NCBI GenBank assembly: GCA_965229715.1
Contig: CBDDJL010000004.1
Coordinates: 372,001 to 436,000 of the forward strand
Length of the DNA stretch: 64,000 nucleotides
Reading direction: 5' to 3'
Origin: JAVJST01 sp965229715
GTDB lineage: Bacteria > Pseudomonadota > Alphaproteobacteria > Rhodospirillales > Casp-alpha2
Below are positions 39,145-48,312 of the stretch, one piece after another. Below the pieces are notes generated by a model that was not told the DNA's origin, did no database searches, and saw nothing but the letters and a program-made list of their open reading frames with translations. Both the position numbers and the translations under genes were made by a program. The stretch's first letter is position 1. Every line of letters begins with the position of its first letter.

Positions 39145-39470
39145 CCCGCTTTCTGATTCAGGTTGCGTTGCCGCTGCTGGCGCCGTTCGCGATTTACATC
39201 CTGTGGCTCTGGTACGCGCAAAAGCGCGCCGAACGCCATGGGAACGAGCCGCCGGCCTTTACCCGCGGTGCGGCGTTCATCTCGATCATGATCGGTGCTG
39301 TATTGGCGGTGATATCGCTGGTCGCTCTCGCCCTGGTCAGCGGCGACCCGCCGACGTCGGGGGCGTACCAGTCGCCGCGCCTCGAGGGGGGAAGGATTGT
39401 CGGGCCGTCATACGACGGTGCGAGACCGGATAGCACCGCGGAAGAGTACCAGCGCGATTACAACGACTAG
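39141..39470 (+). CDS. DUF6111 family small membrane protein
   Basis: This 109-residue protein has two membrane helices (FLIQVALPLLAPFAIYILWLW-like; AFISIMIGAVLAVISLVALA) and a hydrophilic C-terminal tail (SPRLEGGRIVGPSYDG). It is the usual third member of the DUF1285-NUDIX-DUF6111 run. The ATG overlaps the NUDIX stop. Function is unknown. Confidence 0.85.
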   Translation: MTRFLIQVALPLLAPFAIYILWLWYAQKRAERHGNEPPAFTRGAAFISIMIGAVLAVISLVALALVSGDPPTSGAYQSPRLEGGRIVGPSYDGARPDSTAEEYQRDYND

Positions 39471-39487
39471 GAACGACGGCCTTACCC

Positions 39488-41968
39488 CTAACCGGCGTTG
39501 ACCGCACGTTGTTCATCGCGAAGCGCAGCCGGCAGCGTAAGGACAATCGTGGTTCCCTTTCCGACCGTACTGTCGATCTCCAGCCGGCCGTCGTGAAGTT
39601 CCATCAGCCGCTTGGAAAGCGACAAGCCGAGCCCCGTTCCCTCGTGAGCAACGGCGAAATTGTGCTGCGCCTGTCCGAACGGCTCCAGAACCCGTTCGAG
39701 ATCGCCTTCGGGAATTCCGACGCCCTCATCGACGATGCGGACCATGGTTTCGCCATTGTCCCCAAGCCGCGAATCGATCGTGATGCGGCCGCTGGGCGGC
39801 GTATATTTATCGGCATTCGTCAACAGATTGATCAGGATCTGCCGGAAACTGCGGATGTCGGCGACAACGGTTTCTGTCTCCGGCGCGATATCGACCCGGA
39901 TACCATCCGGCCGACGTTTCCCGCTGTGTTCGACGATAGAAACAATGTCGAAAACGAGCGGCTCAAGCTCGAATGGCGCCAGTTGGATGTCGAACTGACC
40001 GGCCTCGATTTTCGAAAGGTCGAGAATTCCATTCACGATCGACAGCAGATGATCGCCTGAATCGTGAATGTAATCGGCGTACTCGCGGTAGCGCTCATCG
40101 CTGATCTTTCCGAACATTTCGCTCCGGATCATGTCGGAAAATCCGGAAATCGCGTTCAAGGGCGTTCTGAACTCGTGGCTCATCAACGCCAGGAACTCGG
40201 ATTTTGCCGCGTTGGCGCGTTCAGCCTCTGCCATGGCCTTCCGCAATTTGGCCTCGACGAGCTTGAGATCGGTGATGTCCTGAACCGTTCCGTGGGACGC
40301 CAGCAAGCGCCCGTCTTCCGAAACAATGGGTTCGCCCATTTCACGCAGATACCGAATCTTGCCGTCCGGACGCACGATCCGGTATTCGACATCGTAGCTC
40401 GTGGCGTTCGCCTGGGCGCCGCGAATCGCGCGCTCCAGCTTCTCGCGATCATCCGGATGCGCACGGGCGATGTCGCCTTCCGTACTCGAAGCCAGGATTT
40501 CGTACTGTTCGACGGTCTGGCCGTGAATGCGCGCCAGTTCGTCAGAGCAGTACGTCATCTTGTCGTTGACCTCGTCATACGTCCAATGCCCGAGTTGCGC
40601 GATCCGTGTCGCAACACGGAGTTGCTCTTCACTCTCTCTGAGCTGTTTTTCCGCTTCGACCTGGGCCGTGACATCCATCATCAGACCTTCGATGACACCG
40701 ACGCCATCGGCGTCGACACCGACCATGATGCCTTGCTCCCAAACGTGCCGTATCCCCCCGCTCTTCGTGCGAATTCGATAGGCGCCCTCGTAACGCTCCC
40801 CCCGTGCGACCGCTTCGTTGATGACGTTCCGAAGGACAGCACGGTCTTCCGGCTCGATCATACCCTCAGCAGACACGGCCCGATTGTGCAGCATTTCGTC
40901 GAGCGAATAGCCCGTGATCTCGGCGCAGCCCTCGCTCATGAAAATCATGGTCCAGTGTTTATCGTTGAGACACCTGAAGGCGCCGCCCGGCAGGTTGTCG
41001 ATGAACGTGGAAATCTGTCGTCGGCTCTCATCCAGCGCACGGGTTCTTTCCTTGACGGTTTCCTCGAGATCGCCTTTCGCCCGCTCGGCTTCCGCCATGG
41101 CGCGGTTTCTCTCTTCGGCGACAGCCGCCGTGATCAGCGCCGCAAGAAACAGCGACGAGGAAAACAGCTGAAGCGATTCGACATTTCCGGCGGCCGTCTG
41201 GTAGCCGAACGGACCGTAGCCTTCAGACGCCCAGGCGAAGACAATGACGAAGACCAGAAACGAGGCCAACGCCGCGCCCTTCGGCCCGTGGCGCAACGCA
41301 ATCCAGAGCAGCAGTGGAATCGGCAAGAAGCTCGCGCCCGCAACATCTGCTGATATCTGCCCCTGCGGCCCATAGACAATGACCGCGACGATCGCGAGCG
41401 CGATGAATTCCAACACCAGAATGTTGAACGGTTCCGCACCGTTTCGCCGGAACCACTCCAGCCAGCGCGGCGCCGTCAATATCGGCGCCAGGAGAACGAC
41501 ATAGGCCTGCATGTCGGACAGCGACCAATTAATCAGTGAATTGACGAACGGGATTCCGAACAGGCTCGTTCCGCTGGCGCCGATGAATGCGCCGAAGACG
41601 GATGCAACGGCAACCGACGCAAACACCGCGAGAAGCTGCCGCACCCGGCCGAGGTCGACCGGACGGTCGGTGAACCGGTTGATTAGCGCCGCGGCCAGAA
41701 CGACTTCGATTGTATTGGCCGCGCTGAAAACGACGGCGAGCGCGAGCGGAAACCCGGTCCACAGTTCGCCGATCAGATAGGCCGGGAAGGCGATCAAAGA
41801 GCACTTCCGCGCCGTTCGCCGGTCCATCAGCAACAGCGCGGCGAGCAACACGGCATTGGATGGCCAAAACGTCGCCGTACCGGCCGGCGGAAGGGCAAAC
41901 AGACCGCCAAACCGGGTCGTAAGGATCACGGCCAAAAAGACGAATTCGATTTGCGCGTATCGGACCAT
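39488..41968 (-). CDS. Membrane sensor histidine kinase (MASE1-PAS-PAS-HisKA-HATPase)
   Basis: This 826-residue protein begins with a MASE1-type sensor of about eight helices (FWPSNAVLLAALLL; AFPAYLIGELWTGF). Two PAS domains with PAC motifs follow (~330-570; GAYRIRTKSGGIRHVWEQG; DVEYRIVRPDGKIRYLREMG). The phosphorylated His598 is in LMSHEFRTPLNAISGFSDMI. The C-terminal ATPase has N-, G1- and G2-box features (LINLLTNADKYTPP, VRIVDEGVGIPEGDL, GTGLGLSLSKRL). No receiver domain and no partner regulator is adjacent. The ATG at 41968 follows GAGGGGAGGG. It separates cca from the DUF6111 gene. Confidence 0.92.
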   Translation of the reverse strand: MVRYAQIEFVFLAVILTTRFGGLFALPPAGTATFWPSNAVLLAALLLMDRRTARKCSLIAFPAYLIGELWTGFPLALAVVFSAANTIEVVLAAALINRFTDRPVDLGRVRQLLAVFASVAVASVFGAFIGASGTSLFGIPFVNSLINWSLSDMQAYVVLLAPILTAPRWLEWFRRNGAEPFNILVLEFIALAIVAVIVYGPQGQISADVAGASFLPIPLLLWIALRHGPKGAALASFLVFVIVFAWASEGYGPFGYQTAAGNVESLQLFSSSLFLAALITAAVAEERNRAMAEAERAKGDLEETVKERTRALDESRRQISTFIDNLPGGAFRCLNDKHWTMIFMSEGCAEITGYSLDEMLHNRAVSAEGMIEPEDRAVLRNVINEAVARGERYEGAYRIRTKSGGIRHVWEQGIMVGVDADGVGVIEGLMMDVTAQVEAEKQLRESEEQLRVATRIAQLGHWTYDEVNDKMTYCSDELARIHGQTVEQYEILASSTEGDIARAHPDDREKLERAIRGAQANATSYDVEYRIVRPDGKIRYLREMGEPIVSEDGRLLASHGTVQDITDLKLVEAKLRKAMAEAERANAAKSEFLALMSHEFRTPLNAISGFSDMIRSEMFGKISDERYREYADYIHDSGDHLLSIVNGILDLSKIEAGQFDIQLAPFELEPLVFDIVSIVEHSGKRRPDGIRVDIAPETETVVADIRSFRQILINLLTNADKYTPPSGRITIDSRLGDNGETMVRIVDEGVGIPEGDLERVLEPFGQAQHNFAVAHEGTGLGLSLSKRLMELHDGRLEIDSTVGKGTTIVLTLPAALRDEQRAVNAG

Positions 41969-42098
41969 ACGCGTTGCCCTCCCCTCAACTTTATATACGT
42001 ATAAACCCGTAACACCTGAATTGAAAGGGCTAACGGACAAACGCTTTCCCGGCGTCTTCCCGCTGGCAGCGACCAGCGGGTCTCCGTAAAATCCGGAT

Positions 42099-43421
42099 AT
42101 GTCCGAGAACGGTCTTTATACGATTGAGGTCCGTGGCCTGACCCCGACGGGCCAGCTTGGCCCCGAGCCGTGGCTGAAAGCGCCCGAAACCGTCGCGGTT
42201 CTCGATGCCATCGAAGCCGGTGGCAAGGCCGCCCGCTTCGTCGGCGGGTGCGTGCGTGACGCCATCGCGCACAGGACCGTTACGGATATCGACATCGCGA
42301 CGCCGGAGCGCCCCGACCGCGTCATCACGCTACTCGGCGAAGCGGGCATCAGAGCCATCCCCACCGGCATCGATCACGGCACGGTAACGGCCCTGTCGGG
42401 CGATCGCGCTTTCCAGATCACCACGCTGAGAGAAGACGTCGCGACCGACGGGCGGCACGCCAGTGTCGTGTTCGGCAGCGACTGGATTGCAGATGCGCGG
42501 CGCCGCGATTTCACGTTCAATGCATTGAGCGCGACCCGCGACGGCGCGGTCTACGATCCGTTCGACGGCCTGCTCGATCTGGCGCACGGCTACATCAAGT
42601 TCATCGGCCGGCCGAGCGACCGCATTGCCGAGGATTATCTCCGTATCCTGCGTTTCTTTCGTTTCCGGGCGACCCATGGCCGCGAACCGACCAACCGGGA
42701 TGCGTTGACGGCGTGCCGGCTGGCCGCCGAACACCTGCAGGATCTGTCGGGCGAACGGATTCGCGACGAGATGATGAAAATCCTTCGCGCGCCCAACCCC
42801 GCCGAAATCCTGCTGATGATGCGGAATGAACGGGTTCTTCAACAGGTTCTGCCGCAAGCCGTCAATCTCGGCCGCCTGCGTGCCGCCGACTGGCTGGTGA
42901 CGACGGCCATCCGGGTCGTCGGGCTGAGCATCGATCCGATCCGCAACATCGCGGCCACCCTCGATGCCGCCGCCGACCCCGACGCACCGGCCGCCATCGC
43001 CCGGCACTGGCGGCTTTCGAACCGCGAGGCCGCGTTGCTGGCCGACCTCGCGAAGCCGTTGGGAGTCGAGCCGGATGCGCCCCGCGCCGAGCGCGAGGCG
43101 CTGTTGCACCGGATCGGCGCAGACCTGTTCCGTGACCGCGCGCTGCTGGCATGGGCCGCCGAGGTTGCGGATCGTCCCCGCATGCCTGCCGCGCGGACCC
43201 AGGCATGGATCGAAACGCTGGAACTGACCGCCGGATGGGTCCCCCGTACGTTTCCGCTCAGCGGTGCGGACGTCCTGTCCCTCGGCGTCGAACGCGGGCC
43301 GGCGGTCGGCACCCTTCTGCGCGCGGTCGAGGACTGGTGGGTCGAGGGTGGATTCGTAGCGGACCGCGACGCCTGTATCGCGGAGATGAAACGCCGCATC
43401 GATGCCCTGTCCGGCGGCTAG
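42099..43421 (+). CDS. cca: CCA tRNA nucleotidyltransferase
   Basis: This 440-residue enzyme adds or repairs the 3' CCA of tRNAs without a template. The class II nucleotidyltransferase head has RFVGGCVRDAI and the metal-binding VTDIDIATPERPD. The neck region (RRRDFTFNALS; YDPFDGLLDL; GRPSDRIAEDYLRILRFFRF) selects C and A. No HD domain is evident, and the tail is alanine- and arginine-rich. It is divergent from the sensor kinase, with 130 bp between starts. Confidence 0.95.
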   Translation: MSENGLYTIEVRGLTPTGQLGPEPWLKAPETVAVLDAIEAGGKAARFVGGCVRDAIAHRTVTDIDIATPERPDRVITLLGEAGIRAIPTGIDHGTVTALSGDRAFQITTLREDVATDGRHASVVFGSDWIADARRRDFTFNALSATRDGAVYDPFDGLLDLAHGYIKFIGRPSDRIAEDYLRILRFFRFRATHGREPTNRDALTACRLAAEHLQDLSGERIRDEMMKILRAPNPAEILLMMRNERVLQQVLPQAVNLGRLRAADWLVTTAIRVVGLSIDPIRNIAATLDAAADPDAPAAIARHWRLSNREAALLADLAKPLGVEPDAPRAEREALLHRIGADLFRDRALLAWAAEVADRPRMPAARTQAWIETLELTAGWVPRTFPLSGADVLSLGVERGPAVGTLLRAVEDWWVEGGFVADRDACIAEMKRRIDALSGG

Positions 43422-43943
43422 TGGCTCGACGCCGGGCGCGGTCGCCGAACTCGACGAAGGATGAGAAAGAAAAGAGAATCCGTCATTCCCGCGCAGGCGG
43501 GAACCCAGACCGCCTCTGGCCCCCGCTCTTGCGGGGGCGGCTGTTTCAGGACGACACGTGGATGACAATCACCCTGAAAACCGGCGGCCTGCTGACCCGT
43601 CATCCGCCCCGGCGACCGGGGAGCTCGTGTCCTGAACGCGGGCGATACGCTATCGATCCTGCCGCCGCTCACGGGCGGGCGGCGGCGTTGCCGCGCCGGA
43701 ACCGTTGACCGCGCCTCGACCGCTCCCGTCCCTCTTGCAGACGACTTTCCAACCGCAACCGGATGTCCCGGTTTGGCCCGGAGCAGCCGTTCGTGGATTT
43801 GCATGGACGGAACGGGCCATTCTTTGAGGTCCAGTGTCCATCCTGCAAACAAGATTCTAATGATCGAATCAATTGAGGTATATCCGAGACCCTAACCGCA
43901 GGTATGCTATGTTCCGTGCACGGTTTCGTGACCGGACACAGAT
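43422..43943. other. 522-bp gap without a convincing gene; holds two palindromic repeats
   Basis: Hairpins lie at 43486-43503 (TTCCCGC GCAG GCGGGAA) and 43519-43538 (GCCCCCGC TCTT GCGGGGGC), close to the mosaic repeats elsewhere in the window. A weak direct repeat of ~22 bp occurs at 43729-43750 and 43839-43860 (about six differences). A short open frame at 43763-43876 would code 37 residues with CPSC, but its start lacks a ribosome-binding site. GC content falls toward the right end. Confidence 0.7.
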
Positions 43944-44438
43944 ATGGCGCTATGGAAAGAAATTAACGGCTGGCGATTCGAGTACTTCGGAATCGACGAC
44001 AAGCCTCCGACGTTGCCATCCTTTTGCCGGTTCTATGAACTGTGGCTTTCGAAACGTGGCAACAGGATCGCGCCAGCCTGGTGCGATTTCGATTTCTTTG
44101 AACTTGAAGAATGGTGGGGAAAGATGTCCATCATGGATATCCGACATGATCCGTTCGATTATTGCTACCGGCTTTGGGGCACTGAATTAACAAATCTCTT
44201 CGATTACGATGCAACGGGTCAGTGTGCGTCAGGCCTGAGATCATCAGGCAAATACAATGTCGACGACGAGTTCGAGTTTTACCAGCTTCAGTCGACCAAG
44301 CCGACTTTGTCGTTCACGACAGGGAGCGTCTTCTGGCAGAATCGCACACATCGGACGTTCAGATTCATCGAACTGCCGTTCTCAACCGACAACAAGAATG
44401 TTACGAACATCATCTCGGTGTTGAGCGAACCTGCATGA
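43944..44438 (+). CDS. PAS_5-type PAS domain protein
   Basis: This 164-residue soluble protein resembles the PAS_5 family common in alphaproteobacteria: a middle FYELWLSKRGNRIAPAWCDF stretch, then DFFELEEWWGKMSIMDI and FDYCYRLWGTELTNLFDYD, and a C-terminal strand run (HRTFRFIELPFSTD). These small proteins are probably sensory, with unknown ligand. Its base composition is much poorer in GC than the neighbours, with codons such as TTT and AAT, which suggests acquisition by transfer. No partner gene is adjacent. Confidence 0.72.
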   Translation: MALWKEINGWRFEYFGIDDKPPTLPSFCRFYELWLSKRGNRIAPAWCDFDFFELEEWWGKMSIMDIRHDPFDYCYRLWGTELTNLFDYDATGQCASGLRSSGKYNVDDEFEFYQLQSTKPTLSFTTGSVFWQNRTHRTFRFIELPFSTDNKNVTNIISVLSEPA

Positions 44439-44470
44439 CGCCAACCCGGTAATAGTTATGTTCAGGTAAT

Positions 44471-44726
44471 GGCTGAGGCTGTTGAAAAACTCTCCGTTGT
44501 TGGCTGAGGCTGTTGAAAAACTCGCTCGGCGGCACTCATTGAAAAATGGCTGTTTTGATTCTGCGAGAAACAAGTCGAATCGGAGGGTATCTGTGGCCCT
44601 CTAGGCTCCGTCAGTAGGGCGGTTCTCTGATTCCAACCGGTCCCTTCGTATTGAGCGTGGACAACGGCGCTCAGTGAGCAAGAAATTTCTAGCTAGGCGC
44701 ATAAATCAGAGTTTTTCAACAGCCTC
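44471..44726. mobile_element. MITE-like element with an 18-bp terminal inverted repeat; left end duplicated
   Basis: GAGGCTGTTGAAAAACTC occurs at 44475-44492 and again at 44506-44523, and its exact reverse complement at 44709-44726. The left copies lie in a 22-bp direct repeat. Two nested elements are possible: 44506-44726 (221 bp) or 44475-44726 (252 bp). The interior has no reading frame of note. The terminus recalls ends of DDE-type IS elements, so this may be a non-autonomous derivative or a remnant. No target-site duplication is clear. Confidence 0.75.
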
Positions 44727-44808
44727 GGCTATTCGGCGACATCTTTCGAGCGTAGACAAGGCGTCCGCTCTCCGCCGGAAATCGGACAGCACGCATCAGA
44801 GTTTTTAC

Positions 44809-44837
44809 TTGACATTTGAGGAATAATATCCTAGTAT
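44809..44837 (+). promoter_or_regulatory. Strong candidate sigma70 promoter
   Basis: A perfect -35 TTGACA (44809-44814) is followed after 17 bp by TAGTAT (44832-44837). It is AT-rich (GAATAATATCC spacer) and lies after the MITE-like element. Downstream within 300 bp are only a hairpin repeat and a 13-codon frame. Confidence 0.5.
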
Positions 44838-44954
44838 TATTTTCTGCTCATTGCGATGGTGAATATTTGAAACACGCGTGTTCCGCCGTTCCCGTTAGGC
44901 TTGCGCCCGCAAGGACGGGGGTGGGCATCCGGACCGGTACCGCGCCAACCCTGG

Positions 44955-44974
44955 ATGCCCGCTTGCGCGGGCAT
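44955..44974. repeat. Palindromic extragenic element
   Basis: ATGCCCGC TTGC GCGGGCAT is a perfect 8-bp-stem hairpin with flanking CTGG and GACCG. It belongs to the same broad class as those at 43486 and 6249. A degenerate partner (GCGCCCGCAAGGACGGG) lies at 44903-44920. Confidence 0.75.
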
Positions 44975-45047
44975 GACCGATGGCACTCGACGGCCGGATG
45001 CGTCTGGGGCGCGGCGCTCATTACTCGTCTTCGTGAGGAGAAATCCG

Positions 45048-45089
45048 ATGAAAAATGCGAAGCACCCGGGGGTGCCTCTACAATTCTAA
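45048..45089 (+). CDS. Possible 13-codon leader peptide or gene remnant
   Basis: An ATG is placed 7 nt after GAGGAG and encodes MKNAKHPGVPLQF before a TAA. The ribosome-binding site is unusually good. The frame could be a remnant of a gene lost when the island was rearranged, or a leader. Nothing downstream reads in this direction for over 1 kb, which argues against a regulatory leader. Confidence 0.25.
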   Translation: MKNAKHPGVPLQF

Positions 45090-45153
45090 TCGATTCTAAA
45101 CATTTTCAGGAATCGCCGTTTGATTTCAAACACTTGAAATTCACGAAACGCCG

Positions 45154-46041
45154 TCACGACGCGGCCTGCTCGTAAACCGCGGCGAGCGCCATCTTCTCGT
45201 CCGCCGTGAGCCCCAGCAGCGGCGGCCGGGTCGGCCCGCAGGGAATGCCGGCAAGCTCCATGGCGTACTTGGCGCCCTGGATGTACTTGCCGCCTTCGAG
45301 CGTCTGCATGAACGGCATCAGCTTGTCCATCGCCGCCTTGGCCCCGGCGAGATCGCCCGCCGCCGCCGACGCCATGACCGCGACGTTCTGGGCCGGCAGC
45401 GGATTGGCCGCGCCGCAGATCCAGGCCTCGATCCCCCAGGCCGCGTATTCGTAGGCCTGATCGTCGCCGCCGCAGATCAGCTGGATCGATCCGGCGTAAC
45501 GCTGGCGGATGTCGTGCAGCCGGTTGATGTCGCCGCTCGATTCCTTGATGGCGACGCACTGCGGGTGATCGGCGAGTCCGTCGAGCACGTCGAAGCCGAT
45601 CTCGACCCCGGCGCGGCCCGGAAAATTGTAGAGCACCAGCGGAATGTCGACGGCGTCGAGCACGGCTTGAAAATGCGCCAGTAGTTCGTCCTGGCTCGGC
45701 AGCGAATAGTAGGGCGGCGCCAGCATGATCGCGTCGAAGCCCTGACGCTCGGCGGCCCGCGAATAGGCGATCACGTCCTTCGTCGTCGTCGCGTTGGTGC
45801 CGGCGGTCAGCACGCAGCGGCCCTTGGCCTTGCCGGCGATAAAGCGCATGACCTCGAGCCGTTCGTCGAGGTCGAGGGCGTAGAACTCGCCGGTCGAGCC
45901 GCACGGGATGAGGCCGGCGATGCCGTTGTCGAGCTGGAACGCGACGACCTTCTCCAGGGTCTCGAAATCGATCGTGCCGTCGTCCGCGAACGGGGTGACG
46001 ATGGGGGTGTGAACGCCGGAAAATGTACCGCTAAAGTGCAT
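45154..46041 (-). CDS. Dihydrodipicolinate synthase family aldolase/lyase
   Basis: This 295-residue TIM-barrel enzyme belongs to the DapA/NanA superfamily. The 2-oxo acid binding loop is GSTGEF (48-53), the catalytic Tyr138 lies in LVLYNFPGR and the Schiff-base Lys166 in VAIKESSGD. Its setting away from lysine genes and beside an amine oxidoreductase suggests a catabolic or unusual aldol substrate and not lysine synthesis. The ATG at 46041 follows CAGGAGA. It is divergent from the oxidoreductase gene, 112 bp between starts. Confidence 0.88.
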   Translation of the reverse strand: MHFSGTFSGVHTPIVTPFADDGTIDFETLEKVVAFQLDNGIAGLIPCGSTGEFYALDLDERLEVMRFIAGKAKGRCVLTAGTNATTTKDVIAYSRAAERQGFDAIMLAPPYYSLPSQDELLAHFQAVLDAVDIPLVLYNFPGRAGVEIGFDVLDGLADHPQCVAIKESSGDINRLHDIRQRYAGSIQLICGGDDQAYEYAAWGIEAWICGAANPLPAQNVAVMASAAAGDLAGAKAAMDKLMPFMQTLEGGKYIQGAKYAMELAGIPCGPTRPPLLGLTADEKMALAAVYEQAAS

Positions 46042-46153
46042 TGCAATTTTCTCCTGGTCTGACGAGAATTTCTCATCCGCGCTTCGGTGTCGATACCTTG
46101 GCCGATGCCCAACGGGTCGTCTAGAGTAAGTGCTGATTAAAAAAGAGTATCCG

Positions 46154-48196
46154 ATGGCCAAACACGACCCCCTCCTCGAACCGCTCGCGATCAAGTCGCT
46201 CAAGCTCAGGAACCGCGTCGTCTCGACGCCGCACGCGCCGGCCTACGGTGTCGACGGCATGCCGGCCGAGCGCTACCAGCTCTATTACGAGGAGAAGGCC
46301 AGGGGCGGTATCGGCCTCGCCATGTTCGGCGGCTCGTCGAACGTCGCGCCCGATTCCCCCTCGGTGTTCGGCCAGCTCTACGTCGGCGATGACCGGATCG
46401 TGCCCTACTTCAGAGAGTTCGCCGAGCGCATGCACCGCCACGACTGCGGTCTGGTGTGTCAGTTGACCCACATGGGACGGCGCACGACATGGAACGACGC
46501 GGACTGGCTGCCGGTGATCGCGCCGAGCCGGGTCCGCGAGCCGGCGCACCGCGGCTTTCCCAAGGTCATGGACAGGCACGATATCGCGCGGGTCAAATCG
46601 GCCTACGCCGCCGCCGCGCTGCGCTGCCGCGAGGGCGGGCTGGACGGCAGCGAGATTCTGATCCACGGCCACATGCCCGACCAGTTCCTCTCGCCGCTGA
46701 CCAACAGGCGGACCGACGAATACGGTGGTAGCCTGGAGAACCGGCTGCGCTTCAGCCTCGAACTCCTCGAAGAGGTTCGCGACGCGGTCGGGCCGGATTT
46801 CGTGATCGGCGCACGGGTCGGCATCGACGAGGGCGCCGCGGGCGGCGTCGATTTCACGGAAGGCTGCGAAGCCGCCCGCATCCTCTCGGACAGCGGCCTG
46901 ATCGATTACATGACGGTCAACTTTGGCCAGATCCACACCGATTCCAAGCTGGCCGATCATATCCCCGGCATGCAGGCGCCGCTCGCCCCCTGGGTGCCGG
47001 CGCTGGCCAAGGCGCGGCCGCACATTTCGGTCCCCGTGGCGCACGCCTGCCGCATCGCCGATCTGTCGTCGGCGCGGTATGCGCTGGAAGAAGGCCTCCT
47101 CGACATGGTCGGCATGACCCGCGCCCACATCGCCGATCCGCACATCGTCGCCAAGCTGATGCGCGGCGAGGAAGACCGCATCCGGCCCTGCGTCGGCGCC
47201 AACCATTGCCTCGACCGCATTTATCAGGGCGGCGAAGCGCTCTGCCTGCACAACGTGTCGACGGGCCGCGAGGCGACCATGCCGCATGTCATTGCGCCGA
47301 CCACCGACGCCAGGAAGAAGGTCGTCGTGATCGGCGCCGGCCCGGCGGGTCTCGAGGCGACGCGGGTGTCGGCCGAGCGCGGCCACGACGTGGTGCTGTT
47401 CGAGGCGACCGGCGATCTCGGCGGCCAGATCGTGCTCGCCGCGCGGGCCGGCTGGCGCAAGGATCTGATCGGCATCGTCGACTGGTACCGGGGCGAGCTC
47501 GATCACCTCGCCGTCGACATCCGCTGGAATACGTTCGCCGACCGCGATGCGGTGCTGACGGAGCATCCGGACATCGTCGTGGTCGCCACCGGCGGCCTGC
47601 CCGACGACGACGTGGCGCCGGGCAACGAGCACTGTCTCAGTGTCTGGGATATCCTCAGCGGCAGCGCCGACGTCTCCGGCGACGTTCTCGTCTACGACGA
47701 CAACGGCCAGCATCAGGGCCTGTCGTGCGCCGACGTGCTGTCGGAGCGGGACGGTTGCAGCGTCGAACTGGTGACGCCGGACCGGGTCGCCGCGGCCGAA
47801 CTCGGCAACATGAACTTCGCCGTCTACATGCGGCATTTCTACAACAACGGCGTGACCATGACGCCCGACTACCGCCTCGACCGGGTCGAGCGCGACGGCA
47901 ACAAGCTGCGCGCCGTCTTCGCCAACGAGTTCGGCGGGCCGGGAATCGAACGCGTCGCCGATCACATCGTCATCGAGCATGGCACCGTGCCGCTCGACGA
48001 GCTCTACCATGACCTGATCGACGGGTCGGCGAACGGCGGCGTCACCGACTACGACGCACTGATCGAGGGCCGCGCACAACCGGCAAGCGATGACGGCGGC
48101 GACGGCCCGCTGCTGTTCCGGGTCGGCGATGCAGTCGCGAGCCGCACCATTCATGCGGCGATCTACGACTCGCTCCGCCTGTGCAAGGACTTCTGA
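46154..48196 (+). CDS. TMADH/DgcA-like NADH:flavin oxidoreductase (amine demethylase family)
   Basis: The protein has 680 residues. The N-terminal ~370 form an old-yellow-enzyme TIM barrel (NRVVSTPHAPAYGVDGMP; CQLTHMGRR; NRRTDEYGGSLENRLRFSLE). An iron-sulfur region follows (RPCVGANHCLDRI, then GGEALCLHN). The C-terminal half has two nucleotide-binding folds (VVVIGAGPAGLEATRVSAER). The layout matches trimethylamine dehydrogenase, dimethylglycine demethylase DgcA and N-methylproline demethylases. One Cys of the usual CxxC is Ala here (CVGA). The ATG at 46154 is preferred over an earlier GTG. It probably demethylates a secondary or tertiary amine. Confidence 0.88.
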   Translation: MAKHDPLLEPLAIKSLKLRNRVVSTPHAPAYGVDGMPAERYQLYYEEKARGGIGLAMFGGSSNVAPDSPSVFGQLYVGDDRIVPYFREFAERMHRHDCGLVCQLTHMGRRTTWNDADWLPVIAPSRVREPAHRGFPKVMDRHDIARVKSAYAAAALRCREGGLDGSEILIHGHMPDQFLSPLTNRRTDEYGGSLENRLRFSLELLEEVRDAVGPDFVIGARVGIDEGAAGGVDFTEGCEAARILSDSGLIDYMTVNFGQIHTDSKLADHIPGMQAPLAPWVPALAKARPHISVPVAHACRIADLSSARYALEEGLLDMVGMTRAHIADPHIVAKLMRGEEDRIRPCVGANHCLDRIYQGGEALCLHNVSTGREATMPHVIAPTTDARKKVVVIGAGPAGLEATRVSAERGHDVVLFEATGDLGGQIVLAARAGWRKDLIGIVDWYRGELDHLAVDIRWNTFADRDAVLTEHPDIVVVATGGLPDDDVAPGNEHCLSVWDILSGSADVSGDVLVYDDNGQHQGLSCADVLSERDGCSVELVTPDRVAAAELGNMNFAVYMRHFYNNGVTMTPDYRLDRVERDGNKLRAVFANEFGGPGIERVADHIVIEHGTVPLDELYHDLIDGSANGGVTDYDALIEGRAQPASDDGGDGPLLFRVGDAVASRTIHAAIYDSLRLCKDF

Positions 48197-48312
48197 ACCG
48201 AGGTTCCAGCGCAAATTTCATTGCCCGCGATGTGAAACTTTTGCGTTTCCAAAGGCGGCGGCGTTGGGCCTAATTGAGGCAACGACAATTCGACTAGCCT
48301 GACGGGGATCAC

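Noticed and set aside
43418..43852. 144-residue minus-strand frame after cca
   Set aside because: It runs through repeat hairpins (VPACAGMTDSL is a typical repeat translation) and shows no homology.
43763..43876. 37-residue frame with CPSC, similar to a zinc ribbon
   Set aside because: Single CxxC, no ribosome-binding site and no partner motif; a chance frame or remnant cannot be told apart.
44816..45175. 119-residue + strand frame in the AT-richer island
   Set aside because: Most of it is the translation of a palindromic repeat (LDARLRGHDRWH), a common false gene.
46121..48214. 697-residue open frame antisense to the TMADH-like gene
   Set aside because: High GC content opens the mirror frame; the sense strand has clear flavin and nucleotide-binding motifs, and the antisense product has no recognisable domain.
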